Assembly: GCA_963765585.1 (NCBI GenBank)
Contig: CAVXXB010000008.1
Location: 558,001-622,000 of the forward strand
DNA length: 64,000 nucleotides
Direction: 5' to 3'
Origin: CAVXXB01 sp963765585
Lineage (GTDB): Bacteria; Calditrichota; Calditrichia; JAJRVZ01
Below are positions 1 through 11,215 of the stretch, piece by piece. Numbering within the stretch: position 1 is the first letter of the stretch; the number at the start of each line of letters is the position of its first letter. The notes under the pieces were generated by a model. It was not told where the DNA came from. It saw only the letters and a list, made by a program, of their open reading frames with translations, and searched no databases. The position numbers were made by a program, and so were the translations under genes.

Positions 1-1031
1 GTATTTATCTGATAAACGGACTCTTTCCTGATCAGACGATACTTGAACAGGTCCCGCCACTCATAAACAACTATTTTTCCAACGTGACAAAAGAAAACTG
101 GCCGGAAATAATAGCCGGAATTGTGAATTCGCCATTAAATAATCCGCCGGAATTAATTAACAGCCTGGCCAATTTATTCGGTACCGACTGGCAACAAAAA
201 TTAAACCTGGTCAGTTTTGAAGGGACAGTGAATCCGGAGAAAATTGTACCGGCTGTACTTATGTATTACACACCGGTTGGCATGAGAGGTCTGATCATCA
301 TTGCCGTTCTGGCAGCATCTATATCTACATTCAACTCGACCATCAATACATCTGCGGCGTTGTTCACCAGGGATATATATCAAAGATTCTGGAATCCAGA
401 AGCGAGCAATAAACTTTTAATTTATATTACCTATTTGTTCATTATAATAATGGTCTCTATTGCATTTTTTTCTGCTTTTACAATCGAAAGTGTGAATGAT
501 ATTTGGGCCTGGCTGATGATGGGATTAGGAGCGGGAATCATAGTTCCCGCGTTTCTGAAATTTTATTGGTGGCGATTTAACGGGGTCGGTTTTTCAGTTG
601 GTACAATTATCGGAGTAATGTCAGCGTTCATTTTAAGATATTTTTATCCATATATGTTAGAATGGCTACAATTTTGTATTTTGACTTTAATTGGACTCGC
701 TGCATCAATAATAGCAACCTATCTTACATTACCAACAAATGAAAAAATTGTTGAAAACTTTTATAAAACGACACGACCATTTGGCTTTTGGAAACCCTTT
801 AAAAATAAATTGAATCCGGAACTAAGATCAGCCATGGAAAAAGAGCACAAAAATGATCTTAGATCCGTACCGTTTAATCTTGTCGGTCAGGTATTATTAT
901 TTCTTATGCCCATGCAATTAATTATTGGGACGTATCAATCTTTTCTGATCACCCTCCCCATCTTCCTAATATGTGTTCTTGGTATGTACTATTTTTGGTA
1001 TTCAAACCTGCCTGATAACGGCACGCGCTAA
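1..1031 (+). CDS. Sodium:solute symporter (SSS family), C-terminal part, 5' end outside window
   Basis: The reading frame is open from base 3, so the gene starts before the window; the GTG at 84 is internal. About 343 residues are visible. They contain the SSS signature region (MRGLIIIAVLAASISTFNST, followed by NTSAALFTRDIYQRF), a loop between helices that is typical of Na+/sugar or Na+/solute symporters, then five or more hydrophobic helices (IIIMVSIAFFSAF, DIWAWLMMGLGAGIIVPAFLKF, and others) and a charged cytoplasmic stretch before two last helices. The family moves a solute inward with Na+ across the inner membrane. It is not a close copy of the two other symporters in this window (33 kb and 59 kb) and has no small companion ORF beside it. 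The regulator gene follows 186 bases downstream on the same strand. The family is sure; the substrate is not visible. Confidence 0.9.
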   Translation, partial: IYLINGLFPDQTILEQVPPLINNYFSNVTKENWPEIIAGIVNSPLNNPPELINSLANLFGTDWQQKLNLVSFEGTVNPEKIVPAVLMYYTPVGMRGLIIIAVLAASISTFNSTINTSAALFTRDIYQRFWNPEASNKLLIYITYLFIIIMVSIAFFSAFTIESVNDIWAWLMMGLGAGIIVPAFLKFYWWRFNGVGFSVGTIIGVMSAFILRYFYPYMLEWLQFCILTLIGLAASIIATYLTLPTNEKIVENFYKTTRPFGFWKPFKNKLNPELRSAMEKEHKNDLRSVPFNLVGQVLLFLMPMQLIIGTYQSFLITLPIFLICVLGMYYFWYSNLPDNGTR

Positions 1032-1137
1032 GAGATCAATATGTTCTGCCAATGCAATATGCGAAAAATATCATTTACTATTTATTTCAATTAAATCAGA
1101 TCTGACATTTGTCAAAATCACCTATTTTTAATAATAG

Positions 1138-1186
1138 ATACAATTTTATTTCTTTTATAAAATAAAATATTGTATATTAACAATAT
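1138..1186 (+). promoter_or_regulatory. Candidate operator/promoter of the GntR-type regulator
   Basis: A perfect inverted repeat ATATTGT-(6 bp)-ACAATAT lies at 1167-1186, just upstream of the regulator start at 1218. Another half-site, ATACAAT, lies at 1138-1144 facing ATTGTAT at 1169-1175. The same ATACAAT/ATTGTAT words recur in palindromes upstream of the GH71/99 gene at 11.1 kb. AraR, the best-known regulator of this architecture, binds an ATTTGTAC...GTACAAAT palindrome, so autoregulation by the adjacent gene product is a reasonable inference. The surrounding DNA is very AT-rich, so chance palindromes are possible. Confidence 0.5.
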
Positions 1187-1217
1187 GAATTCACTTTTAT
1201 TTGTCGGGGAAATATAA

Positions 1218-2276
1218 ATGGTTAAGAAGAAAAAATATAATGCACTTACTGAAGAATTGCTGCAGTATATCGAGGATAATGACTTACAAAAAGGTGAAAA
1301 ACTTCCAAAAGTCAGGGAAATAATTAAAAATACTGGATACAGTTATGCAACTGTAAACCGGACACTCCTTGAAATGGAAAAATTGCGTTATATATCCAAA
1401 ACTCAAGGCAAAGGAATATATGTTGGTGACGTAGACGAAGATATCAATGAATCAAAACAGGTTGCCTTTATCATACCCAAAGCGATATCGAAAGGTAAAA
1501 TTTTTCTCGATATTTTAAATGGTCTAAGAAGAAAATTTGAAAAAGAATCAATACATCTATTAGTTTCGATATCTAATATGAGTCATGAAAAAGAAATTGC
1601 AACTATTAAACGACTCAATAATCAAAATGTAGATGGTTTAGTATTATTTTTAGAAGATACTTACAGAGAAGATTATTCTCATATTGCAGAACTAAGAGAA
1701 AGAAAAATACCTTTTGTACTGGTTGACCGCTTTATACCAGAGTTAGATACTGATTATGTCGTTGTAAATAATATAGATTCCATGTTCAGGATCTGCTCAT
1801 ACCTCAAATATAAAGAATCGTGCGATTCAATAATTTTCATAACCCATGATGATACAGCAACTTCTCATGATGAGAAAGTAAATGGCTTTAAAAATGCGAC
1901 CCGTATGTTATATGCAAATGAAGTTGGAAAAATTTTACCAATTGATAAATTTATAGAGCAGTTCGAAGAAATTAATGAAGAAAGTAAAAATATTGGATTG
2001 TGTTTTTATGATGATTTGAAAGTTGAAGAACTAAAGAAAATGCTGACGGAAAAAGGTAAAGAACTGACACCAAATTTTAAAATTTTTGGTTACAATAATT
2101 GTTATCAAATTCGAGAATATCCATCAGTTGAACAGTTTAATGATAAAGTCGGAGAAAAAGCGGCTGAATTATTGATTAAAAGATTACACAATCCGGATAT
2201 TAAGACCACACATTGCAAACTCGAGCCAAAAATTGTATTTCCAGATGGAAAAGGTGGCATGACCTATGAAAATTAG
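1218..2276 (+). CDS. AraR-like transcriptional regulator (GntR winged helix plus LacI-type sugar-binding domain)
   Basis: 352 aa. Residues about 5-75 form a GntR winged helix-turn-helix (LPKVREIIKNTGYSYATVNR as the recognition region, then the wing TQGKGIYVGD). Residues about 85-350 form a periplasmic-binding-protein-like effector domain of the LacI/GalR kind (QVAFIIPKA at its start, NVDGLVLFLEDT, IPFVLVDRFIPELDTDYVVV, VGEKAAELLIKRL near the end). This fusion is that of AraR and related sugar repressors, which release DNA when a sugar binds. The start is the ATG at 1218 after GGGGAAA. It is the only DNA-binding regulator seen in the window. An inverted repeat sits at its own promoter and related ones lie before the GH71/99 gene. 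It probably controls part of this locus in response to a sugar; the effector is not known. Confidence 0.88.
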   Translation: MVKKKKYNALTEELLQYIEDNDLQKGEKLPKVREIIKNTGYSYATVNRTLLEMEKLRYISKTQGKGIYVGDVDEDINESKQVAFIIPKAISKGKIFLDILNGLRRKFEKESIHLLVSISNMSHEKEIATIKRLNNQNVDGLVLFLEDTYREDYSHIAELRERKIPFVLVDRFIPELDTDYVVVNNIDSMFRICSYLKYKESCDSIIFITHDDTATSHDEKVNGFKNATRMLYANEVGKILPIDKFIEQFEEINEESKNIGLCFYDDLKVEELKKMLTEKGKELTPNFKIFGYNNCYQIREYPSVEQFNDKVGEKAAELLIKRLHNPDIKTTHCKLEPKIVFPDGKGGMTYEN

Positions 2277-2683
2277 CAATCTTATTTTCTTATTTTACCC
2301 GCCTTCATTTTGCTAGTCATATATGTAATGCTTTAATGGTCATTTTATTGTGGATATTACCCCTGTACTTCACGTTTGAATGATAATCAACTTTTCAGAT
2401 TGAGTGTTTAATCAGGATAAAGTGTCTGGGCATGAAAACAGCGCTTTTTTAATTTATCGGAACAGTAAGAAGGTAAAAAAGTAGAAGACTTATCTTAACA
2501 CGTTTATAAAAATGAGAATTCTGTCGTTTGATCTTCTCAGTCGTGTTGATCTAAACCCTGCACATTTTATAATGACTTTGTTTTAAATAAAGTGATTTTA
2601 CTTTATTACTGCTACCAGGCTTATAAAAGTTCAATATTGAAGACGTTTAACGAACAGTTTATCGTGTATTTAGAGGAAATTGA
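2277..2683. other. Intergenic region with no gene; weak inverted repeat
   Basis: This 407-base AT-rich gap lies between the regulator and the first arylsulfotransferase-like gene. No convincing ORF or RNA is seen. An inverted repeat AATAAAGT-(6 bp)-ACTTTATT lies at 2586-2607, about 80 bases before the next start. It has the same spacing style as the regulator palindrome but different half-sites. It may be an operator or part of a promoter. None of the 7-bp-phased tracts found elsewhere is present. Confidence 0.3.
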
Positions 2684-5600
2684 ATGCTACTGAAAAGAGT
2701 CGTATTTATTGGTATTATCATAAGTTCTACCCTGTTTGCCAACTCTTATCCGGGACAAATATTATATATTCACCCTACCCCCAACTCCATAGATGTGCGT
2801 CCCCAGTCATCCATTATTATTAAAGTTGATTATGCACCAAATTCAATACTAACAAAATCAGAATTTGTATTCGACATTAAGGGAAGTAAAAGCGGATCAG
2901 TTACAGGTGATGTAAAAGTCGTTAGAAATACTATCGTCTTCCGGCCAAATGAAGAGTTTAATACGGGAGAAATTGTAAATGTAAATTTTGCTTCCCGGGA
3001 AGCTGGAGTGGATAATTTAAGTTTTTCATTCCAAACTAGTGATATTCTGAAATTTGACACGGAAATATCTCAACCACATATTGAAAAACTAAGAACACCC
3101 GAGAAAACAGATTCTCATGACGGTGAAATTAAAATTCAAGCAGATCCAACTGTAATAAACGGAGTTGCGGTTCCGGCTGATTTTCCGGTTCTGCAGCCAT
3201 TTGTAAATCTTGATGGAACCGCACCCGGAAGATTGTTTTTTAGTGTAATGCAGGACGCCAATCCATATATCATGATTCTTGAGAATAATGGTACACCATA
3301 TTTCTATCGTCGGGTCGAGCGAAGAACCCGCGATTTTAAATTGCAACCAACCGGACATCTCTCACGAATGGTTACACCATCCAGCGGATTGTCGGACGGC
3401 TGGGAAGTTCTGGATTCCAATTATAACAGCATGGGCGTCTACGCCGCTAAAAATGGATATAGTACTGATGATCATGAATTTGTCATGACTAAAGTTGGTA
3501 CCTATTTAATTATTGCGGCCGATTACCGTACCATAGATGGTAGAAACCTGCGCGGAAATCATGTCCAGGAGGTTGACATTGCCACCGGTGAAGTTGTATT
3601 CCAGTGGCTTTCCTGGGACCATCTGGACTATCAGGATGCCCCACATGGTAATGACAGCAATCGTGATTACATTCATATGAATTCAATCGCCGTAGATTAT
3701 GACAGCAACCTGGTCATGTCATTAAGAAACCAGGATCAGTGTATAAAGATCGATAGGGTTACAGGTGATATCATCTGGAGACTGGGTGGCGTGAAAAATC
3801 AATTTAATTTTATAAATGATCAATACAAACTCGCTTACCAGCACCATTTTCAACCGGTACCGGGCAAACCGGATCATTATACGGTTTTTGATAACGGAGA
3901 ATACAGAATTCCCAATTTTTCCCGGGGAGTAGAATTCAAATTAGACACCGATAATATGACTGCGGAGAAAGTCTGGGAGTTAAGAACGAACCCCGACCGG
4001 TTTTCACACTGGATGGGCAGTGTGCAAAGATTATCAAATGGCAACACGCTGGTCAACTGGGCCGATGCCAGTCAACCAAAACCAACGGAGGCCACATCAG
4101 AGGGTGAAATTGTCTACGATGCAGATTTTAATATTCCATCAAATATCTACAGAGCTTTTCGGTTTGAATGGGAAGCACAACTCAATGAACCGTATCTGAT
4201 TGTTGAACCTGGGACAAATAATATCCGGCTTATTTACAATAAGTTTGGTGACACTACTGTAGTGAGTTATAATATTTATGCAGATCCATTTGATAATCCA
4301 ACTTCCCTGATCGCCAACAGTACAGAAACATGGTATGATGTAAATCCTGCATATCTGACCAACCAGACATACTATTATTTTAGAGTAACCGCTGTTAATG
4401 ACCTTGGCGAGGAAAGTCCATACTCCAACACTGAAATTGCATTCGTCAATTTTGTAAAACCAGGTAATAGTTCAGCACAATTAGGTACGACACGATTTCG
4501 TGATGCCGATGATCCCAGGTGGGTTGAGGAACAAGGCGTGTTTGGATTTGCTTTGGATTATGATGGGATCAATGACTTTGTTAATTGTGGTAACGATCCC
4601 TCCCTCCAGATTAGCGGTACAGAGATAACACTGGAAGCCAGAGTAAAAGCAACGAGTTGGAAAAATTCCGTGTGGCAAGGAAGTGTGCTGGTAAAGGATG
4701 AATCTACGCAGGAAAACTATGATGAAGGATATATGATACGCATCGGTGCAAATGGAACAGTAAACTTTAATCTTGGTGCCGAGGGACCTGATGATAAGTG
4801 GCATGAACTCAACACAGCACAGAACACACTTTCTCTGAACGAGTGGTATCACATTGCTGCGACGTACGATGGCGTGACCATGAAAATTTATGTGAATGGT
4901 GAAGAAAAAGCATCCAGAAATGAATCCTTAATTATTGGTGATGCACGCGGACGGCCTCTGCATATTGGAAGTTCACCTCATTTTCCAGGCAGATATTTTG
5001 ATGGTTTAATAGATGAAGTTCGGGTGTGGAATATTGCCAGATCGCAGAACGAAATTCAATCAACAATGGAGATACAACTGGGATCCAGCTATTACACGGA
5101 TGAAAACAGCGGACTTGTTGGCTACTGGCAATTTAATGAGGGTATGGGACAAATATCAGCAGATCTGGCGAAATCAGATAATTTAATAATAAATGGAAAT
5201 TTTGATGATTCAGATGATTTCTGGAATTTTTCAAAATCTGCCAATGTCCAGACAGAAGTAAATATTGACGACCATTATTATGTTAATATTACCGATGGCG
5301 GCAGTACACAAAGCGATATTATTATTTCGCAGAATAATATTTCGCTGGATCAGGGAGATAAATATATTCTTAATTTCGATGCCTGGGCCCAGGATGATAA
5401 ATTTATTGATGTCAAAATCAGGAAAGTAACTTCTCCATTCACGGATTATACTAAAATCGGTGCGGTATATGTAAATTCAACAGAAAAGTCTTACCACCTT
5501 CAATTTTGAAATGAAAGAAATTTCTGATGGGATTGCGCAATTAGTATTTATGGTCGGCGGTGATAATAATGATATTTATATTGACAATGTATCACTTAAG

Positions 5601-5906
5601 GTGGATGTAAGCACCAATATTAAAAAATCAAACGATGTGATAAGAGAATTCAAACTCTACAATAATTACCCTAATCCTTTTAATCCGACTACAGAAATTA
5701 AATTCAGTATTCCAATCCAGGGTATTTATTCTTTAAAAATCTATAATGTACTTGGTGAGGAAATTAGAAATTTGATAAATGGTCATTTAAACACTGGTGA
5801 TCATACTGTAACTTTTGACGCCGCGAATTTAAGTTCCGGAATATACTTTTATACCCTCACCGGAAACAAAATAAATATTTCAAAAAAAATGCTGTTAATC
5901 AAATAA
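2684..5906 (+). CDS. Secreted arylsulfotransferase-like protein with Fn3, LamG and T9SS sorting domain (one frameshift)
   Basis: Starts at ATG 2684 after AGAGGAAATTGA. Order: signal peptide (1-20), Ig-like domain (about 22-125), ASST beta-propeller (about 150-500), fibronectin III (about 515-590), LamG/concanavalin-like domain (about 610-765), a CBM4/9-like jelly roll (from about 795), then a Por sorting domain (YPNPFNPTTEIKFSI). ASST family enzymes move sulfate between phenols through a histidine. The DYIHMNSI block has His331 and the QHHF block has His387/388, so an active enzyme is plausible. The long frame stops at 5509 just before FNFEM. The jelly roll continues in another frame from about 5500 (GDNNDIYIDNVSL) to the sorting tail at 5906. 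A single indel near 5490-5510 therefore splits one gene. The LamG and sorting domains suggest it is displayed on the cell surface. The ASST family is sure; the acceptor is unknown. Confidence 0.85.
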
Positions 5907-5930
5907 TATAAACTGATATTGGAGTTGCAT

Positions 5931-8811
5931 ATGAATTTCTTTAAAATTTTAATGGTTGGTTACTGTCTTATTTTACTCAGCAATCTCTTCGCCCAAAATA
6001 ATGCGCCCTATCAGTATGTAAGCCCAAAGCCAGCCTCATTAATGGTCTCTAATGAAACCAACATTATTTTAAGACATTCAGATATCATTGATCAACAATC
6101 ATTATCCGCCAGCCTGATACAAGTTAAAGGATCAGAAAGCGGCTTACATAGCGGAGATCTCATTCTCTCTGATGATGACCGGACGATCGTGTTTAATCCC
6201 GATAAAGCCTTTGCCGGCAATGAAGAAGTAAAAGTAATTTTAATGAGTGGACATAAGAAGACGAGACGGGTGACGATATGTCCGGAGTTTTCCTTCAGCT
6301 TCACAACCGCACCGATCCGATATTATTCAATTACATGATGCGGCATTCAGTGAAAATATTTCTGTAGCAGATGATTACTATTCAATAGATGTTAAAAGAA
6401 ATGAACTCAATTCCACACTTCCAGCACCGCCTATAACCATCGATTCGCTCAACAATCCGTCACCGGGATATATATTTATGGCCACCTGGGATCGAAATGT
6501 GCCGGCAAAATACGGGAATTTTATTTTTGTACTTGATAGCACTGGAACCATTGTTGATTCGGTTAGAGTTAAGGGTGCACCATATGATTTCCAGGTGCAG
6601 CCAAACGGACTTTTATCCTATGCCCTGGGTGATTTTTCGTCAAATGTCCCACTTCCAGGTGAGGATTTACGACACATTGTTTTAGATGAAAATCTGGCAT
6701 TCGTTGATAGTTTTAAAATGAAAAATGGGTATACTACGGATTTTCATGAATTTAAGATGCTGCCCAATGGTCATGTTTTGATGATGTCATATCATACCAT
6801 CATATATGATATGAGTACAATCGTAGCGGGCGGGAAAACCGATGCACAACTGGTCATTAACATACTCCAGGAACAGGACCGCGATAAAAATGTGGTATTT
6901 GAGTGGCGCAATATTGACTATATTCCAATTACTGACAGTGATTTGGATTTGACAGCGCCGCGTATCAATTATAGCACATTAAATGCCTTTGATGTTGATG
7001 ATGATGGTAACATACTCGCATCATTTAGAAATCATAGTGAAATAATGAAGATAAACAGGGAAACCGGAGAGTTGATGTGGCGCATGGGCGGACCCCGCAG
7101 TGAATTCACATTTGTCGGAGAAAATGAAGCGAATGCTCCTTATTATCACTCGCGGCAGCATAATATTCGCCGACGCCCCAATGGCAATATTACCATGTTT
7201 GACAATGGCCAATTTCATACACCACCCTACTCACGTGCCGTTGAATATAGCATTGATGAAGAAAATAAAGTGGCCACTCTGGTTTCAGAATGGCGATATC
7301 CAAATGGAAATATTTTTTGTGTGACTGCCGGAAATGCTGAAACTCTGCCAAATGGCGGCTGGTTTATCGGATATGGCGTTCCCAACCCACAATTTGTAAA
7401 ACGCAATGCGGTGGAGGTCCATCCAGATGGATCGATCGCACTCGAATTTTCGCTACCGCCGGGCGTGTTGGCTTACCGGGCATACAAATTCCCATGGAAA
7501 GAATTTGTTAATAAGCAGAGTTTTACTAATTTTGAAGTAAAACAAGGCTTTACTTATTCTTATAATAATGAATCTATTTCAACCGGAATCGAAATAAAAT
7601 ACAATTCATTGGATGCCCCGGATTATAATGAATCAAAAATAACGCGGCTGCCTTACGGACCAGTTCAACCCGAGTTTATTAACAACCTGATCAGTGTCAG
7701 CCCGGTATCAATTATATATGAAGGACTGGCGATCGGTGCACAATCCGCAGAATTTTACGTTGATCTGGCCGTTTATCCGGAAATAAAAGATCCAATAAAT
7801 GCGGTTATCTATTTCCGGGAATTTCCCGGCCAGGGATTATTTGTTCCCAAATCCACGACCCATGATACTACAAATAACCGGCTGATCGGCACAGTGAATA
7901 CTTTTGGTGAGATGGTTTTTGGAGTTCCTGTCGAGGATATTGATAATAACATGCCGATTTTATATCAGCCATTAAATCAGCAGAAAATAATTTTACAAGA
8001 TACAATAACGGTAAAATGGACTGGTAAAGGTTTTTACAATTCATTTAATGTTCAGGTTTCCACTGATAGTACATTCGCATCTGTTCTATATGAATCAAAC
8101 ACCAACTTGTCTGACTATGCAATCGCCGGTTTAACAAATAATACCAAATATTTCTGGCGCGTCAATTCTGTTCTCGATGGTGATTCAAGTTCATGGTCAG
8201 ATGTCTGGAGCTTTAACATAACTGATCCATTTGTCGATGCCGTCTCACCCAATGGTGGAGAGACATGGGCAGTAGGCAACTCTGAAATAATCAGATGGGA
8301 AACAAATCTTCTTGAAAATGTTCATATTGATTTACTCCAGGATCAGAGTACTGTACTTTCTATTGACACCGTATCAGGAAGTCTTATGGCCTACGAATGG
8401 AATCTGCCGGCAGGATTGGCCGTTGGTGAGAATTACAAAATTCAGATTTCAAGTGAATCCGATTCAACTATCTTTGGTCTCAGTGAGGGCGTATTCACAG
8501 TAATTGATACGACTGCAAGTTTAGTTACCTATGAGAATCAGGTTCCATATGAATACAATCTTGCACAAAATTATCCAAATCCATTTAATCCAACTACGAC
8601 GATTAAGTTTACAATTCCAAATACTGCCAATGTTAAACTTATTATTTATGACATATTAGGGAATGAAGTAATAACTTTAGTTGATGATGTTAAAGCAGCA
8701 GGGTCATATAATGTTACTGTCGACGCAGGAAATTTTGCCAGTGGAATATATTTTTATAGAATTATAACTGATAATTTTATGGATACCAAAAAGATGATTC
8801 TTATGAAATAG
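5931..8811 (+). CDS. Second secreted arylsulfotransferase-like protein with T9SS sorting domain (one frameshift)
   Basis: Lies 24 bases after the first ASST-like gene and is clearly its paralogue. Translation probably starts at ATG 5931 (GGAG at 5921); an earlier TTG in frame at 5919 is less likely. Signal peptide ends at NLFAQ, then an Ig-like domain. The first frame runs out at 6338 inside FSFTTAP. From about 6310 another frame is open and carries on without loss (ISVADDYYSIDVKRNEL, LPAPPITIDSLNNPSPGYIF), then the propeller to about 7500, two Fn3/Ig-like modules and the sorting tail YPNPFNPTTTIKFTI. One indel near 6308-6325 explains this. Where the first paralogue has DYIHMNSI, this one has INYSTLNAF, so the family histidine is missing there; HSRQHNIRRR is kept. 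It may be a binding or altered-function version. No LamG domain is present. Confidence 0.83.
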
Positions 8812-8838
8812 CATCCATGCACTAGAAAGATTAAATTG

Positions 8839-8921
8839 CACGCGGATTACGCTGACTCAACAGATTCAAGCGGATATTGAAACCAATCAGAGAAAATCAG
8901 CCAAATCAGCAATATCAGCGG
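8839..8921. repeat. Degenerate CGCGGATTACGCTGA / AATCAGC intergenic repeat
   Basis: Between the convergent ASST2 and SGNH genes, CGCGGATTACGCTGA is followed by several AATCAG words spaced about 9-10 bases apart (8885-8920). This resembles dispersed intergenic repeats with the theme 'sense GCGGATTACGCTGATT / antisense AATCAGC...' seen in many environmental genomes. It is a different family from the 7-bp-phased tracts of the 20-63 kb part. The remainder of the 8812-9005 gap shows nothing. Confidence 0.4.
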
Positions 8922-9005
8922 ACTATTTATAAAATTGAATCAGTGATCTCTGAAGAATTTATCTGTATAAATTTCATGATATGAAATGATCCTAATTATG
9001 TGCGG

Positions 9006-10927
9006 CTAATTATATGTTGACATTACAGAGTTTCGCAGCTTTTTTAATTGTGTAATTTGTTCTAATGAAGGATTTATCATCTCAAGTTGTTTAAGTATTT
9101 GATCACCTTTCTCCATCATCTTCAAATTATAGTAAGACAAGGCTAAATGGTAAAGTACTAAAATATCCCCGGGGCGATCCTTGATTCCCAGTTCCAGATA
9201 TTTTCTGGCCTGCTCATAGTCACCGATGGCGGAGCTGAATTGCCCCATCCATGCGTAGATTAATGTCGATTTGTGATACTTCAATGCATCATTCAACAAA
9301 CTGATTGCAAAACGGTAATTCCTCGTTTTTGATAACAGCTGAATCGCCGGTTCATAAAATGCATCTGCATTGGGCATCTGGTAGATTAATGCAATGTATT
9401 CTTTCAGTGCTTTTCGATACGCACCCTTCTGCTCATAATACCTGCCAAGCGCTAAATGCCCCCCCTCAAGGGTAAGTTCTTCATCTAAATGAATTTCATA
9501 GGCGAGCGAGTCAACATAATTTAATTTTGGGATTCTCTCTAACGCATCATTCTCTTTGCCGGATTGCACAAATGGCCAGTCACCCTTTAAGTGGATAATA
9601 CTCATTTGAGCATATACACTATCCAGGTCTGTAAAGCCCCAGTTCTTTGAATAATTATTACTTATTGACGGCCATTTTTCTGATATAAATTTTCTTTTTT
9701 TCATTGTATTATAAAATGCTTCGGCCATAAGAAAATATCCATTTTTCTTTGGGTGCAGATGCTCATGCATCAGATTGTTTCCAATTAATCCATGATTTGA
9801 TTCCTGTTCAAAATAAAATTTCATTGGCACGACCGGTATCTTATAAATATTAGCGATATTATGAATAATCTTATTAAAGTCCTCAGAAGCCCTAAATCTT
9901 ATTGCATCATAGTCCTTAGCTTTGTAGTACAGTTCTCTTGCTTTGGCATAGTTCCCTTCCCTTTCAGCATTATTGCTTCGGCAAAAATTTCTCTGGTATC
10001 TGAGTCATTAGAAAATGGACTGTGATCACTTATATTACTTACCAATTCACTTATAATTACTTGAACACCGTTCTGTCTGGCGATATCCATTATTGCGGAT
10101 AAATTTCGCCTCAAATTGAGACTTACCTGATTCATAATCATCACTATTAAATTGAACCAATTGGTCTTTGGCCAGTTTGGCCATTGCAGTTTCTTCCTTT
10201 TTTACACTTTCTATATTTTTGCCACCTGCAAATATCTGTCGCACATAAGTAACGATATCACGCAGTAGTAGAAATGTTTTAAATTTTTGTAGTTTGAAGA
10301 AACGTTCTGACAAAAAACGGATATTTTCCAAGCGATTCCATAGACGCCACACCAAGCGCACCATAAAATTCATTATGACCGGCGTAAATCAGAATTGCAT
10401 CCGGTTTTTGTGCAATAACTTCATCCATGAAGTCCAAAATTGTATACGTGTTTACAGCCGTCATTGCCGTATTAATAATCTCAATTTTTTTGATTTGGAA
10501 ATGTATCTGCCAGTTTTCGATGTAGTATCCTGCCAAAATCCAGATTATTCCCATACGGATAACCTGCCGCAGTTGAACCGCCCATGACAAATATTCGGTA
10601 AGATCCTTCCGGTTTATTTTTAAGAAATAAATTTACACGGGGTGACGGTACAAAATCATTGTAGGTAAAATAGCGCCTGGCAACATCGGGATTAATATTC
10701 AGATAAATTTTCTGTTCTTTATCCAGGGTTTCTACAAACAGCCTTGTATCGCCACCATAGTTTGTTAGTCGAAGGATAATTTCAATCAGCGCAAAAAACA
10801 CCAGAGGAACAAGCATCATGAAAAGCCAAAAAAAATACTTTTTTGTGTTGTTCATTTTCAAATTTGAACGACTATTCGTTGCATCCTTCTTGTTAACAGA
10901 TACTCGTTTTTTCTTTTTTTTGGCCAT
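9006..10927 (-). pseudogene. Membrane-anchored SGNH/GDSL hydrolase with C-terminal TPRs, broken by four frameshifts
   Basis: Five minus-strand frames read on from one another with family-consistent sequence. From 10927: a lysine-rich start, one membrane helix (YFFWLFMMLVPLVFFALIEI) and the SGNH nucleophile block GGSTAAGYPYG. After a shift near 10490: IEIINTAM and the block AGHNEFYG. After a shift near 10320: FFKLQKFKTFLLLRD. After a shift near 10105: NLSAIMDIARQNGVQVIISE. After a shift near 9965: AKARELYYKAKDYDAIRFRA, then the His block HEHLHPKKNGY and TPR-like helices to 9006. The rebuilt protein is about 640 aa, the usual length for this TPR-SGNH family, which may act on acylated glycans or lipids at the membrane. 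All catalytic blocks survive, so the damage is recent or a sequencing artefact. It diverges from the GH71/99 gene. Confidence 0.75.
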
Positions 10928-11058
10928 AATCCCGTTTATAATCTTAAATATATTGCAAGCAATTTAATTATTTTAGAATCAACGCACCAATTATTAATCC
11001 AAATTTAAACCACGCACTTTGCTCTTTGTAAACCTAAAACGCTTATGCGAAAAAGGGG

Positions 11059-11165
11059 AAGATATATAAAAATATCTTGCAAAATATGTCTTTGAAATAT
11101 CTGTTAAATACAATATATTGTATACAATATTGAATGCCAGGATTTTGAATAGATACAATATTATT
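11059..11165 (+). promoter_or_regulatory. Cluster of operator-like palindromes before the GH71/99 gene
   Basis: In the divergent gap between the SGNH gene and the GH71/99 gene are: an inverted repeat AAGATAT-(6 bp)-ATATCTT at 11059-11078; a perfect 16-bp palindrome ATACAATATATTGTAT at 11108-11123, overlapping a second, ATTGTATACAAT, at 11117-11128; and another ATACAAT half-site at 11153-11159. The ATACAAT/ATTGTAT words match those at the promoter of the AraR-like regulator gene (1138-1186) and resemble the core of the AraR box. They probably form the binding site through which the regulator controls the GH71/99 gene and perhaps the divergent gene. The sites are seen directly; the binding is inferred. 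Confidence 0.5.
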
Positions 11166-11215
11166 CGGATTTAAAGCAAATAATATCCAACTATTTAACA
11201 ACATAAGGATTTAAT

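Noticed and set aside
5490..6325. Programmed frameshifting in the ASST-like genes
   Set aside because: No common slippery sequence with a downstream structure is seen, and shifts of this kind occur in many unrelated genes of the window; indel error is simpler.
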